Origin: Pseudomonadota bacterium
GTDB lineage: Bacteria > Pseudomonadota > Alphaproteobacteria > Acetobacterales > Acetobacteraceae
NCBI GenBank assembly: GCA_019352115.1
Contig: JABBNW010000006.1
Span: forward strand, 1 to 49,222
Length of the DNA stretch: 49,222 nucleotides
Reading direction: 5' to 3'
The notes below the pieces were generated by a model. The model saw only the letters and a list, made by a program, of their open reading frames with translations. It did no database searches and was not told the origin of the DNA. A program made the position numbers and the translations under genes. Shown in pieces: positions 16,290 to 24,254 of the stretch. Position 1 is the first letter of the stretch, and each line of letters starts with the position of its first letter.

Positions 16290-17306
16290 TTGACGGTGGA
16301 TCACACCGCTTCAGCGGGCGGGTCGGCAAACGCCGGCCCGCGCCGCGGCATTGCCGGGCGCCTCCATGCCTTCCTGCTGCGCCCGGAGGCCAGCGTCATC
16401 GTCGTCGCAGTGGTGCTGGTGATCTATTTCCAGTTCGCCAACGCGAATTTCCTGACTGACGCGAACCTGCAGACGGTATCGCAGTTCATCGCCGCGCCGG
16501 TCATCATCGCCTGTGGCGAGATCATGCTGCTCATCTGCCGCGAGATCGACCTGTCGGTCGGCCAGGTGTTCGCGCTGGCGCCGTTCGTGATGGAACGCGC
16601 GGCACACGCCGGCGCACCCGTGGTCCTGGCGATCGTAGCCGCGCTCGCAGTCTGCGCGCTGATCGGGTTCGTCATCGGGCTGATCACCATCCGCCTCAAG
16701 GTGCCGTCCTTCATCACGACGCTCGGGATGCTGTTCCTGATCACCGGCGTCACCTTGACGATCTCGCGCGGCTTTCCCGCCGATACGCCGGGCGGCCCAC
16801 TGCTGACCAATATCATGGGCAACTGGGGCTACGCGGAGATCGTCTGGGCGTTGGGCGTGGTGCTGGTCATGCACATCGTGTTGCGGGATACGCGCTGGGG
16901 GCTGCACACGATCGCCACCGGCGGCAATGTGATTGCCGCCGCCGAGGCCGGGATCAACATCAACCGCATCCGGATGGGGAACTTCATCCTGACCAGCACG
17001 CTGGGCGGGTTCGCCGGTCTGCTGGAGGCGTTCCGGATCGGCTCGACCGATCCGCTGGCGGGCGGCAGCAACATCATGTTCCTCGGCGTCGCGTCAGGCG
17101 TGATCGGGGGCACCGCAATCGCCGGGGGCGCCGGCACGATCGTGGGCGGTCTGGTCGGCGGCATCGTGCTCGGCGTGCTGCAGGACGGCTTCACCTTGCA
17201 GGGCATCAACGCGTTCACCTTCGATATCATCATCGGCGCGGCGATCCTGCTGGCGATGGTCGCGAACATCCACCTGGCGCGGTTGCGCGGCGCGGGGCAA
17301 GCATGA
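16290..17306 (+). CDS. frcC: Sugar ABC transporter permease
   Basis: A 338-residue inner-membrane permease of the RbsC/FrcC family with about nine or ten hydrophobic segments. Family features include GEIMLLICREIDLSVGQV after the second or third segment, and GLITIRLKVPSFITTLGM. The frame opens with a TTG at 16290, 3 bp after the previous stop; an in-frame GTG at 16296 is an alternative. The TGA at 17304-17306 overlaps the ATG of the ATPase gene, so the three transporter genes are translationally coupled. Confidence 0.88.
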   Translation: MTVDHTASAGGSANAGPRRGIAGRLHAFLLRPEASVIVVAVVLVIYFQFANANFLTDANLQTVSQFIAAPVIIACGEIMLLICREIDLSVGQVFALAPFVMERAAHAGAPVVLAIVAALAVCALIGFVIGLITIRLKVPSFITTLGMLFLITGVTLTISRGFPADTPGGPLLTNIMGNWGYAEIVWALGVVLVMHIVLRDTRWGLHTIATGGNVIAAAEAGININRIRMGNFILTSTLGGFAGLLEAFRIGSTDPLAGGSNIMFLGVASGVIGGTAIAGGAGTIVGGLVGGIVLGVLQDGFTLQGINAFTFDIIIGAAILLAMVANIHLARLRGAGQA

Positions 17307-18082
17307 GCACGACCGCAATGAGCGCCGGCACGGAGGCGCTGCGCGCCGAAGGCATCGTCAAGACCTTTGGTCGCATCACGGCCTTGAACGGCGTGTCGAT
17401 GCACGTGGCACGTGGCGAGATGCTCGGCATCCTGGGCGACAACGGCGCCGGCAAATCGACCTTGATGAAGATCTTGACCGGCTATCACCAGCCGACTTCG
17501 GGGCAGGTGTTCGTGAACGGTGCGCCGGTCGATCTCGGTTCGGTGGACCAGGCACGCGCGTTCGGGATCGAGTGCGTCTACCAGGACCTGGCCCTGGTCA
17601 ACGGCCTGTCGATCTACCACAACCTGTTCCTGAATCGCGAAATCCTGCGTCGCGGGCCGTTCCGGCTGCTGGATCATCGCACGATGCGGCGACGTGCGCA
17701 GGCCGCGCTAGAGGATATCGGCGTAACCGTCGCTTCGGTGGACCTCGAAGTCGGCGCACTCTCCGGCGGGCAGCGGCAGGCGATCGCGGTGGCGCGCGCG
17801 GTCGCCTCCAACGCGCGGATCCTGCTCCTGGACGAACCGCTGGCGGCGATGGGCGCCCGCGAAGCCGGACTGATCATCGACCTCATCGAACGGCTGAAGG
17901 CACGCGGCGACATTGCGATCGTGATGATAGCGCACAACTACGCCCAGACACTGGAGATCTGCGATCGCGTGATGCTGATGCAGCATGGCGAGGTGACGTA
18001 CGAAAGTCACGCCGCGGAGACGTCTCCAGCCGAGTTGCTGGAGATCGTGCGCCGGGAGTACCGCGCCGCCCGCGCGGGATAA
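17303..18082 (+). CDS. frcA: Sugar ABC transporter ATPase, single-domain
   Basis: A 259-residue ATPase with Walker A GDNGAGKST (about 50-58), Q-loop VYQDLALV, signature LSGGQRQAIAVARAV and Walker B ILLLDEPLAAMG. Ribose-type systems usually have a fused double ATPase of about 500 residues. A single-domain protein of about 260 residues is the FrcA (fructose/mannose/ribose) form, which suggests a homodimer. The start overlaps the permease stop (ATGA). A strong hairpin follows 12 bp after the stop. No sugar kinase or dedicated regulator accompanies it. Confidence 0.88.
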   Translation: MSTTAMSAGTEALRAEGIVKTFGRITALNGVSMHVARGEMLGILGDNGAGKSTLMKILTGYHQPTSGQVFVNGAPVDLGSVDQARAFGIECVYQDLALVNGLSIYHNLFLNREILRRGPFRLLDHRTMRRRAQAALEDIGVTVASVDLEVGALSGGQRQAIAVARAVASNARILLLDEPLAAMGAREAGLIIDLIERLKARGDIAIVMIAHNYAQTLEICDRVMLMQHGEVTYESHAAETSPAELLEIVRREYRAARAG

Positions 18083-18094
18083 CACATGGAACGC

Positions 18095-18117
18095 GGCGGG
18101 CGTGGGACACGCCCGCC
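18095..18117. terminator. Hairpin between frcA-type gene and lexA
   Basis: Arms GGCGGGCGTG (18095-18104) and CACGCCCGCC (18108-18117) form a perfect 10-bp stem with a GGA loop between the convergent ATPase and lexA genes. It could serve both strands. There is no clear T-tract. Confidence 0.6.
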
Positions 18118-18138
18118 GGATCGGCCGAAGGCGGACGC

Positions 18139-18870
18139 TCAGTAGCGCCGGAGCAGCGCCACCAGGCGTCCCTGCACCTTCACCCGGTCGGCCGGGAAGA
18201 TGCGCGTCTCATGCCTCTGATTCGCCGGTTCCAGAGCTATCGAATTGCCGCGTCGGCGCAGGCGTTTCAGGGTCACCTCGGCGTCGTCCACCAGAGCGAC
18301 CACGATCTGCCCGTTCTCGGCGGTTTCGTCCTTGCAAATGATCACCGTATCGCCATCCAGGATGCCGGCTTCGATCATCGAGTCGCCCGCCACTTCCAGG
18401 GCGTAGTGTTCCCCGTTGCCGAGCAGCGCCATCGGCACATCGAACTGGGCAGCGGGATCGGCGCGCAGCGCTTCGATGGGCAGGCCGGCAGCGATCCGGC
18501 CATACAGCGGGATCTGCACGGCGGCGGCGTCGTTGGCAGTCCGAACACCGGACAGACGCGGCGAGAAATCGCCACGGATCACCGTCGGCGCAAAACCGGA
18601 CGCCGCGCGATCCGCGGTTTGCTCCATATAGGCTGCGGCGCCCCGTGGCATCTGGTCTTCCGGCAGGCGCAATACCTCCAGCGCGCGGGCCCGGTGATGA
18701 TGGCGACGCAGGAACCCTCGCTCCTCCAACGCCGAGATCAGGCGATGGATGCCGGATTTCGACCGCAGGCCGAGTCCATCCTTCATTTCCTCAAACGAGG
18801 GAGAAACGCCGGTCTGGCGCAGATGGCGGTCGATGTAGACCAGCAATTCGTGCTGCTTGCGGGTGAGCAT
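18139..18870 (-). CDS. lexA: LexA repressor
   Basis: A 243-residue SOS regulator. The N-terminal winged-helix region covers residues 1-65. The self-cleavage site is Ala128-Gly129 in GRIAAGLP, and the catalytic dyad is Ser164 (AGDSMIEAG) and Lys202 (VTLKRLRR). RecA filaments on damaged DNA stimulate cleavage and release of SOS genes. The linker is longer than in enterobacterial LexA, as is usual in alphaproteobacteria. Two direct-repeat LexA boxes lie 65-104 bp upstream of the start, consistent with autoregulation. Confidence 0.96.
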   Translation of the reverse strand: MLTRKQHELLVYIDRHLRQTGVSPSFEEMKDGLGLRSKSGIHRLISALEERGFLRRHHHRARALEVLRLPEDQMPRGAAAYMEQTADRAASGFAPTVIRGDFSPRLSGVRTANDAAAVQIPLYGRIAAGLPIEALRADPAAQFDVPMALLGNGEHYALEVAGDSMIEAGILDGDTVIICKDETAENGQIVVALVDDAEVTLKRLRRRGNSIALEPANQRHETRIFPADRVKVQGRLVALLRRY

Positions 18871-18934
18871 GGCAGACGATGTTTCCTTTCCAGCACGCCG
18901 GGCCGCAGGCCGGCCCGACTAAACGGCCGATTCG

Positions 18935-18949
18935 GAACAAACCGACAAC
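18935..18949 (-). promoter_or_regulatory. LexA box (one mismatch)
   Basis: On the minus strand the site reads GTTGTCGGTTTGTTC, i.e. GTTG-N7-GTTC. The alphaproteobacterial consensus is GTTC-N7-GTTC, so there is one mismatch. It is 65 bp upstream of the lexA start and oriented with the gene, fitting autoregulation. Confidence 0.6.
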
Positions 18950-18959
18950 CGGCCGAGGC

Positions 18960-18974
18960 GTTCTACATAGGTTC
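18960..18974 (+). promoter_or_regulatory. LexA box (perfect direct repeat)
   Basis: GTTCTACATAGGTTC is an exact GTTC-N7-GTTC, the alphaproteobacterial SOS box. It lies 90 bp upstream of lexA in the opposite orientation, and about 300 bp from the MarR-family gene on the plus strand. Paired boxes in the lexA promoter region would tighten self-repression. Confidence 0.7.
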
Positions 18975-19062
18975 GCGCCGGGCCGTCAAGCGATTCCTTT
19001 CGCCGCCGCGGCGACGTGCCGTTCGACGGCCCGTCGCCAGGCCGCAAGCACGGCAGCCGAGC

Positions 19063-19167
19063 CTGAGAGTTTGTGAAAAAATACCTGTCAGCCGCCAAAA
19101 TCCCCAAAGAATCGAGCATTTTCAATGGGTTCTCCTTCACAAGTTCGATTGCATTTCACGCTCTCAG
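19063..19167 (+). repeat. Inverted-end repeat element, copy A1
   Basis: A roughly 105-bp element with imperfect terminal inverted repeats: CTGAGAGTTTGTGAA at the left, and the complementary TTTCACGCTCTCAG at the right. A second copy occurs in opposite orientation at 43925-44030 with the same ends and the same internal blocks (AGCCGCC, then CAAGTTCGATTGC near the right end). Between these blocks the two copies differ. It has no coding capacity and looks like a MITE-like or extended palindromic intergenic repeat. Confidence 0.7.
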
Positions 19168-19271
19168 GCCGAGACGCGCGCCCGCCGGACCTGCCGTCCA
19201 ACGCCGTGCGGACCGGTGCGCGAGACGACCGCGGGAGAACTCCGGCCTTGCGCGCGCCGATCGGGTGCGGG

Positions 19272-19769
19272 ATGCAGACGGTGGCCATGCCGTCCCGGTC
19301 CCTTTCCCCTCGCGCCCGCCCTGCCGCCGCGAGCGCCAACATCGCGCCGCCAGCCGCCCCGGATTACGCGGCGCTGGCCGCATTCCGATACGCGCTGCGT
19401 GGCTTCACCGCCTTCAGCGAAGCGCAGGCCCACGCCGCCGGCCTGACCCCGCGCCAGCACCAGGCGTTGCTTGCGATCAAGGGCACCCCGGACCCGCAGC
19501 CCATCGGGATCGGCGCGCTCGCCAGGCAATTGCTGATCCGGCCGCACAGCGCCGTGGAACTCGTCGATCGCCTGGTGCAGCTCGGCCTGGTCGAACGGCA
19601 GGAGGCGCCGGAAGACCACCGTCGCGCCCAGCTTCGCCTGACGGCAAAAGCCGAGCTGCTGCTGCGCGATCTCTCGGCCGCCCATGTGCAGGAATTGAAC
19701 GCGATCCGACCGACCCTCATCGATCTGCTGCGTCGCTTCGCCCCGCCCGATGCGGCCCCCGATCCTTGA
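19272..19769 (+). CDS. MarR-family transcriptional regulator
   Basis: A winged-helix regulator of 165 residues from the ATG at 19272 (MQTVAMPSRSLSP). An upstream in-frame ATG at 19125 lies within the repeat element and is rejected. Family features are HQALLAIKGTPDP leading into GIGALARQLLIRPHSAVELV (recognition helix region) and the wing, LVQLGLVERQEAPEDHRRAQ, with the conserved Asp-His-Arg-Arg. Such proteins bind palindromic sites as dimers and respond to small ligands. Its target is unknown, and pyk converges on it from the other side. Confidence 0.82.
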   Translation: MQTVAMPSRSLSPRARPAAASANIAPPAAPDYAALAAFRYALRGFTAFSEAQAHAAGLTPRQHQALLAIKGTPDPQPIGIGALARQLLIRPHSAVELVDRLVQLGLVERQEAPEDHRRAQLRLTAKAELLLRDLSAAHVQELNAIRPTLIDLLRRFAPPDAAPDP

Positions 19770-19800
19770 AACCTGCAATTGATCGCAAGGCTGCCGGCGG

Positions 19801-21270
19801 TCACTCGTCCTGGCCCCCGACATCCACCGCCCCGCGCCGCTGCACCGTCGCGACCCGCAGCACATTCGTCGAGCCGGAATGTCCGAACGGCACTCCGGCG
19901 GCCACCACGATTTCCTGCCCCTGCTCGGCGAACCCCTCGGCCTGGGCGATCCGCACCGCGCGCGCGACCGCCTCGTTCAGCGAATGGACGTCGGGGCTGA
20001 TCACCGCGTGCACACCCCAGACGACGGCAAGCCGGCGCGCCGTAACCAGATGCGGCGTGAAGCCGATGATCGTGCTTTCCGGTCGTTCCCGCGCGATGCG
20101 CAGGGCGGTTGCGCCGGACGCGGTGAAAGCCACGATCGCCGCGGCACCGATGGTGTGGCATATCTGGCGCGCGGCGGCGGCGATCGCATCGGCCGCCGAA
20201 TGTTCCGGCTCCGCGCGGCTGGCCTCGATCATCGCCCGCCAGCCCTGGTCCTGCTCCACTCGCGCAAGGATGCGGTCCATGATGTTCACCGCCTCGAACG
20301 GGTATTGCCCGGCGGCGGTCTCGGCCGACAGCATCACCGCGTCGGCGCCGTCGAACACCGCGGTCGCGACGTCGGACGCCTCGGCACGGGTCGGCGCGGG
20401 GGCTGAGATCATGCTCTCCAGCATCTGCGTCGCCACCACCACCGGCCGGCCGAGCGCGCGCGCGGCACGCACGATCCGCTTCTGCGCCAACGGCACTTCC
20501 TCGGGCGGCAATTCCACGCCGAGGTCGCCACGCGCCACCATGACGGCGTCCGACAGGCGCACGATCTCATCCAGATTGTCGAGCGCCTGCGGCTTCTCCA
20601 TCTTGGTCATGATCCAGGCGCGGCCGGCCGCAATATGTTTTGCCTCCGCCACGTCCTCCGGTCGCTGCACGAACGACAGGCCGATGTAGTTGGCCCCATG
20701 ATCGAGCGCGAAGGCGAGGTCCTCGCGGTCCTTGGCGGTCAGCGCGGGGATCGGCAACACCACATCCGGCACGTTCACGCCCTTGCGGTCCGACAGCGGG
20801 CCGCCGACCACGACCTCGGTCTCCAGCGCGTCCGGGCGCTTGTGCACGACGCGCAGGCGCAGCTTGCCGTCATCGAGCAGTAGGGTGGCCCCAATCGCGG
20901 CCGCCGCGATGATCTCCGGATGCGGCAGGTTCACCCGCTGCGCATTGCCCGGAGTCGCATTGAGATCGAGCCGGAACGTCTGCCCGGTCTGCAGATGCAC
21001 GCGCCCGCCCGCGAACTGACCGACCCGCAACTTGGGTCCCTGCACGTCGGCAAGGATGCCGATCGGGCGGCCGACGCGGGCTTCCAGCTCGCGGATCATG
21101 GCGAAACGGGCGGCGTGGTCGTCGTGCGTGCCGTGGCTGAAATTCAGCCGGAACACGTCCGCGCCGGCGTGGAACAGCCGCGCCAGCACCTCGGGCGAGG
21201 AGCTGGCCGGTCCCAGGGTAGCAATGATCTTGGTGCGCCGGCGGCGGCGGATTTTCGGGCGGCTGGCCAT
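19801..21270 (-). CDS. pyk: Pyruvate kinase
   Basis: A 489-residue glycolytic enzyme converting PEP and ADP to pyruvate and ATP. Diagnostic regions are KIIATLGPAS at the start, VFRLNFSHGTHDDH with the substrate Arg, the catalytic Lys region TKMEKPQALDN, VMVARGDLGVELP (metal-binding Asp), and ATQMLESM followed by PTRAEASDVATAVFDGADAV. A basic N-terminus (KIRRRRR) precedes the barrel. It lies downstream of dnaX and ybaB on the same strand, where recR is usual in many relatives. A C-rich hairpin separates it from ybaB. Confidence 0.95.
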   Translation of the reverse strand: MASRPKIRRRRRTKIIATLGPASSSPEVLARLFHAGADVFRLNFSHGTHDDHAARFAMIRELEARVGRPIGILADVQGPKLRVGQFAGGRVHLQTGQTFRLDLNATPGNAQRVNLPHPEIIAAAAIGATLLLDDGKLRLRVVHKRPDALETEVVVGGPLSDRKGVNVPDVVLPIPALTAKDREDLAFALDHGANYIGLSFVQRPEDVAEAKHIAAGRAWIMTKMEKPQALDNLDEIVRLSDAVMVARGDLGVELPPEEVPLAQKRIVRAARALGRPVVVATQMLESMISAPAPTRAEASDVATAVFDGADAVMLSAETAAGQYPFEAVNIMDRILARVEQDQGWRAMIEASRAEPEHSAADAIAAAARQICHTIGAAAIVAFTASGATALRIARERPESTIIGFTPHLVTARRLAVVWGVHAVISPDVHSLNEAVARAVRIAQAEGFAEQGQEIVVAAGVPFGHSGSTNVLRVATVQRRGAVDVGGQDE

Positions 21271-21299
21271 TGTCGTCTCCTCCGCGCGGGGGCGGCAGT

Positions 21300-21332
21300 T
21301 TCTCTCCCTCTCCTTGCCGGAGGGGGGGAGAA
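21300..21332. terminator. Pyrimidine/purine-rich hairpin after ybaB
   Basis: A pyrimidine-rich arm (about 21300-21313) can pair, imperfectly, with the purine-rich arm GGAGGGGGGGAGAA (about 21319-21332) around a short loop. It lies in the 64-bp gap between ybaB and pyk and may attenuate transcription into pyk. Similar C/T-rich hairpins are dispersed in many alphaproteobacterial genomes, so it may also be a repeat copy. Confidence 0.4.
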
Positions 21333-21334
21333 GG

Positions 21335-21658
21335 TCAGAACGGCAGCTTCATTCCGGGCGGCAATGGCATCCCGGCGGTAACTTTCTGCATCTCGGCCGC
21401 GTTCGTCGCTTCGATCTTGCGCTTCGCGTCCGCGTGGGCGGCGACAATCAGATCGGAGAGCATTTCGATATCCGCCGGATCGACCACCTTCGGGTCGAGC
21501 CGCAGCCGCTTCAGCTCGCCCTTGCCGCTCAGCACCACGGCCACAAGGCCGGCGCCGGCTTCGCCCTCCATTTCCATCGCTTCCAGCCGGGCCTGCATCT
21601 CCTGCATGCGGTCCTGCATCTGCTGCGCCTGTTTCATCAGGCCGGCGAGATTCTTCAT
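21335..21658 (-). CDS. ybaB: YbaB/EbfC nucleoid-associated protein
   Basis: A 107-residue DNA-binding protein. It opens with a long Met/Gln/Glu-rich helix ([20 protein letters not shown]), followed by the beta strands [20 protein letters not shown] and a C-terminal helical arm with [15 protein letters not shown], exactly the family layout. It forms dimers that bind and bend DNA. Its ATG at 21658 overlaps the dnaX stop in an ATGA junction, the standard dnaX-ybaB coupling. Confidence 0.95.
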   Translation of the reverse strand: MKNLAGLMKQAQQMQDRMQEMQARLEAMEMEGEAGAGLVAVVLSGKGELKRLRLDPKVVDPADIEMLSDLIVAAHADAKRKIEATNAAEMQKVTAGMPLPPGMKLPF

Positions 21659-23532
21659 GGTTCTGGCTCCATCTGGGCAAAGGCGGCAGGCGGTTCGGAG
21701 AGGTCCGGCGGCTCGCCGTCCATCGGTTCGGCATCGATCGGGGCGAAATCGGGCAAATCCGGGGGCGCCGCGGGCAGCCCATAGGCGTCGGCGGCGGCGT
21801 CGTGCACGGATTCGATGCGCGCGCCGGGGAAAGCATCGAGGATGGCGCGGACCAGCGGGTGCAGCGCAGCCTCGGCGCGGCGGCCGGCATCGGCGGCGCT
21901 GCCCTGTTCGGCCAGGGTGGGCTCACCCGGTTCGGCCGACAGCGCGATGGTCCAGCGCTGACCGGTGACGCCCAGCAGTACGGCGGCGAGCTTTCCGGCC
22001 AGATCGCGCGGGGCGTCCGACAGTGGGCGCAGTTCGATCACCGGAGGGGCGAACCGCACCAGGTGCACCGAATGGACCAGATGGGCGTGCAGCAGCGCTT
22101 CCCGCTGCTCGGCCACCAGGGCGGCGACAGCACGGAAACTGGTCGGACGCGGGGCGGCCGGGGTCGGTTCAGCCGCCAGCGCGGCGCCCCCTGCCACCAT
22201 GCGGGTGCCGCCGTTGCCGCCACCGCCCGCGGGAGCGGCCAGGCCGGACACGCCAGGGCTGGCGGTGAGGCGGCGGACCAGATCGCCCGGCGGCGGCAGG
22301 TCGGCGATGTGGCACAGACGGATCAAGACCATCTCTGCCGCCGCACGCCGATCGGGAGCGAATTCGACCTCGCCGACACCTTTCAGCAGCATCTGCCAGG
22401 CACGCGCCAGCACCGGGACGGACAGACGCTCGGCCAGCGCGGCGCCGCGGGTCCGTTCGGCCTCCGGCAACTCAGTCGAACTGCGCAGTTCGGGGATGGC
22501 TTTCAGCCGGGTGAGTGTGTGCACGAGTTCGAGCAGGTCGGCGAGCAGCAGGCCGAGATCCGCGCCGCGTTCATAGGCGCGCTCGGTCAATGTCAGCGCG
22601 GCGGCCGGCTTGCCGGCCATCACTGCATCCATGAGGTCGAACACCGCCTCCCGGTCCGCCAGCCCCAGCATCTCGGCGACCTGGGCCGCGGTGATCGGCG
22701 CGTCCTCACCCTGCTCGCGCTGGGCGATCGCCTGGTCGAGCATCGACAGTCCGTCGCGCACCGACCCGTCCGCGGCGCGCGCGATCAGATCGAGCGCGGC
22801 GGGGTCGGCCGCCACGCCTTCCGCCGCGCTGATGCGGGCAAAATGCGCCGTCAACTCCGCCACGCGAACCCGGCGCAGGTCGAACCGCTGGCAGCGCGAC
22901 AGGACCGTGATCGGCACCTTGCGCAGTTCCGTGGTGGCGAACACGAATTTCACATGCGGCGGCGGTTCTTCCAGCGTCTTCAGCAGCGCGTTGAAGGCGT
23001 TGCGCGACAGCATGTGGACTTCGTCGACGATGAAGACCTTGGTCCGCGCCTGCAACGGGCGGAACCGGGTCGCCTCGATGATCTCGCGCACATCGTCGAC
23101 GCCGGTGCGGGAGGCCGCGTCCATCTCCATCACATCGGGATGCCGGTCGGCGAGGATCGCGCGGCACTCGCCGCAGACGCCGCAGGGATCGGCGGTGGGG
23201 CCGCCCTGACCGTCGGGGCCGGTGCAGTTCAGGCAGCGGGCGATGATGCGCGCGGTGGTGGTCTTGCCGACGCCGCGCACGCCGGTAAGCATGAAAGCGT
23301 GCGCGACCCGCCCGGCGGCGAAAGCGTTGCGCAGAGTCCGCACCATCGCCTCCTGACCGATCAGATCGGCGAAGGACGTGGGGCGATATTTGCGGGCGAG
23401 CACCCGATACGGGGTGGCAAGCTCGGCCGGCGGGGGAACGACCGGCAGGGCTTCGCCGAACAGGCCGGGGCCGGCGGGGGGCTCCGGGAGCATTTCCGGT
23501 GGCGCAGGATCGTCCTGGAACAGGCCGGACAT
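21655..23532 (-). CDS. dnaX: DNA polymerase III tau/gamma subunit
   Basis: The clamp-loader ATPase and polymerase-tethering subunit, 625 residues from the ATG at 23532 ([15 protein letters not shown]). The AAA+ domain carries Walker [14 protein letters not shown] (about 83-95), zinc ligands in CLNC and CGVCGEC (about 100-123), Walker [11 protein letters not shown] and sensor-type [10 protein letters not shown]. After about residue 370 comes the collar region, then a low-complexity linker and a divergent C-terminal domain. A longer upstream frame to 23691 overlaps the SRP RNA gene and is rejected. The SRP RNA gene lies 55 bp upstream on the same strand. Confidence 0.96.
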   Translation of the reverse strand: MSGLFQDDPAPPEMLPEPPAGPGLFGEALPVVPPPAELATPYRVLARKYRPTSFADLIGQEAMVRTLRNAFAAGRVAHAFMLTGVRGVGKTTTARIIARCLNCTGPDGQGGPTADPCGVCGECRAILADRHPDVMEMDAASRTGVDDVREIIEATRFRPLQARTKVFIVDEVHMLSRNAFNALLKTLEEPPPHVKFVFATTELRKVPITVLSRCQRFDLRRVRVAELTAHFARISAAEGVAADPAALDLIARAADGSVRDGLSMLDQAIAQREQGEDAPITAAQVAEMLGLADREAVFDLMDAVMAGKPAAALTLTERAYERGADLGLLLADLLELVHTLTRLKAIPELRSSTELPEAERTRGAALAERLSVPVLARAWQMLLKGVGEVEFAPDRRAAAEMVLIRLCHIADLPPPGDLVRRLTASPGVSGLAAPAGGGGNGGTRMVAGGAALAAEPTPAAPRPTSFRAVAALVAEQREALLHAHLVHSVHLVRFAPPVIELRPLSDAPRDLAGKLAAVLLGVTGQRWTIALSAEPGEPTLAEQGSAADAGRRAEAALHPLVRAILDAFPGARIESVHDAAADAYGLPAAPPDLPDFAPIDAEPMDGEPPDLSEPPAAFAQMEPEP

Positions 23533-23587
23533 GCGGAGCTTGTTTAGCCGCCGCGGCGGCCCCCTCGGACAAAGCGATCGGCGTTGC

Positions 23588-23689
23588 GGGGTGGGAGGCC
23601 GGACCGGCGACCCGGGCGGAAACTCGCTGCGGCTGCTTCCTTCCGGACCTGACCGGGTTGGCAAGGCGCCCGTCCGCGGCCGACCCCCC
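23588..23689 (-). ncRNA. ffs: Signal recognition particle RNA, small bacterial (4.5S) type
   Basis: The minus strand contains the highly conserved SRP RNA core GGTCAGGTCCGGAAGGAAGC, including the tetraloop and Ffh-binding internal-loop bases. Flanking GC-rich arms can pair (a G-run at the 5' side near 23689, and CCTCCCACCCC at the 3' side near 23588), giving an elongated hairpin of about 100 nt. Ends are estimated from the pairing. Location just upstream of dnaX is the familiar alphaproteobacterial context. The RNA guides ribosomes making membrane proteins via Ffh and FtsY. Confidence 0.93.
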
Positions 23690-23693
23690 ACGC

Positions 23694-23725
23694 GCTATAT
23701 CGCGCGTCGCGCGACAGGGCACAAG
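23694..23725 (-). promoter_or_regulatory. ffs: Candidate ffs promoter
   Basis: On the minus strand TATAGC (23699-23694) lies 5-7 bp before the predicted SRP RNA 5' end, and TTGTGC is about 19 bp upstream of it within the first tandem repeat unit. The -10 region replaces bases that differ in the other two repeat units. Spacing is slightly long; the call is by eye. Confidence 0.4.
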
Positions 23726-23792
23726 GCTGGATCGCGCGTCGCGCGACGGGGCACAAGGCTGGATCGCGCGTCGCGCGACGGGGCACAAGGCT
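23697..23792. repeat. Three tandem 32-bp hairpin repeats
   Basis: Three head-to-tail units at 23697-23728, 23729-23760 and 23761-23792. Units two and three are identical; unit one differs at its first two bases and at one internal position (ACAGGG versus ACGGGG). Each contains the perfect palindrome TCGCGCGTCGCGCGA followed by GGGCACAAGGCT. The array lies between the 3' end of the YkgJ-type gene and the SRP RNA gene, covering the latter's promoter region. Confidence 0.9.
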
Positions 23793-23802
23793 GATCGGGC
23801 GG

Positions 23803-24165
23803 TCAGCGGTCCTTGGCTTCTTCCGCGCGCAGGGCCCCGGGCGCGGTCTGGAAGAAGCGGGCGAATTCATGGACCGTGGTGTCGGCCTGGTCCCAGCAGA
23901 AATAGCCCCGGCAGTCCTTCGGGCGGCCGGCATAGACCGTGCACATCCGGTCTTCGCCGAGGAATTGGCACGTGTCGTAGCCGGATTTGATGCGCTTCGC
24001 GCCCTTGCGGGTGCGCTCCACGATGTGGCGCCGTTCGAACTCCGGCACCGTGAGCCCGAGGAATTTCGCCAAGCGGCGGATGTCCGCGCGCGTCACTTCC
24101 ACATAGCCGGCCATCCGGCAGCAGAGGCTCGGGCATTTCAGGCAATCGAGCGTGTGGCCGGTCAT
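23803..24165 (-). CDS. YkgJ-family cysteine cluster protein
   Basis: A 120-residue protein of the zinc/iron-chelating YkgJ family, starting at the ATG at 24165 (MTGHTLDCLKCPSLCC). The cluster is complete: C8xxC11xxxC15C16, then C66, C75, C85 and C90, with the family block AGRPKDCRGYFCWDQ. This ligand set is thought to bind an iron-sulfur or zinc centre; the biological role is not established. It is divergent from bpt, with 89 bp between the start codons, so shared regulation is possible. A longer frame to 24228 runs into the bpt upstream region. Confidence 0.85.
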   Translation of the reverse strand: MTGHTLDCLKCPSLCCRMAGYVEVTRADIRRLAKFLGLTVPEFERRHIVERTRKGAKRIKSGYDTCQFLGEDRMCTVYAGRPKDCRGYFCWDQADTTVHEFARFFQTAPGALRAEEAKDR

Positions 24166-24254
24166 GGCGGATATGTGCCATGGAGAGAGGCGGGGCGGAA
24201 GTCGGGGAGCGCGATAGCCACCGGCCATTGACCCGGCGCCCCGGGTCCTGGAAC

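Larger units (their letters stand above)
18871..19271. other. lexA upstream region with repeat element
   Basis: A 400-bp gene-poor stretch between lexA (minus) and the MarR regulator (plus). It holds two LexA-type boxes close to lexA and a roughly 105-bp inverted-end repeat at 19063-19167, each listed separately. Frames read through the repeat, such as one from 19125, are not considered coding upstream of 19272. Confidence 0.6.

Noticed and set aside
19063-19167. IS1031/IS5-type insertion sequence
   Set aside because: The flanking bases are inverted rather than direct duplicates and there is no transposase; it is treated as a short non-autonomous repeat.
19125-19271. Upstream start for the MarR gene
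   Set aside because: The extra residues are read from repeat element A1 and its flank, and are not part of the winged-helix family; the ATG at 19272 is preferred.
23533-23691. Upstream extension of dnaX
   Set aside because: It would overlap the SRP RNA gene, and its residues (Arg/Pro-rich) are unlike DnaX N-termini.
23697-23792. CRISPR array
   Set aside because: The 32-bp units are contiguous with no spacers between them and only three copies; they are a tandem repeat.
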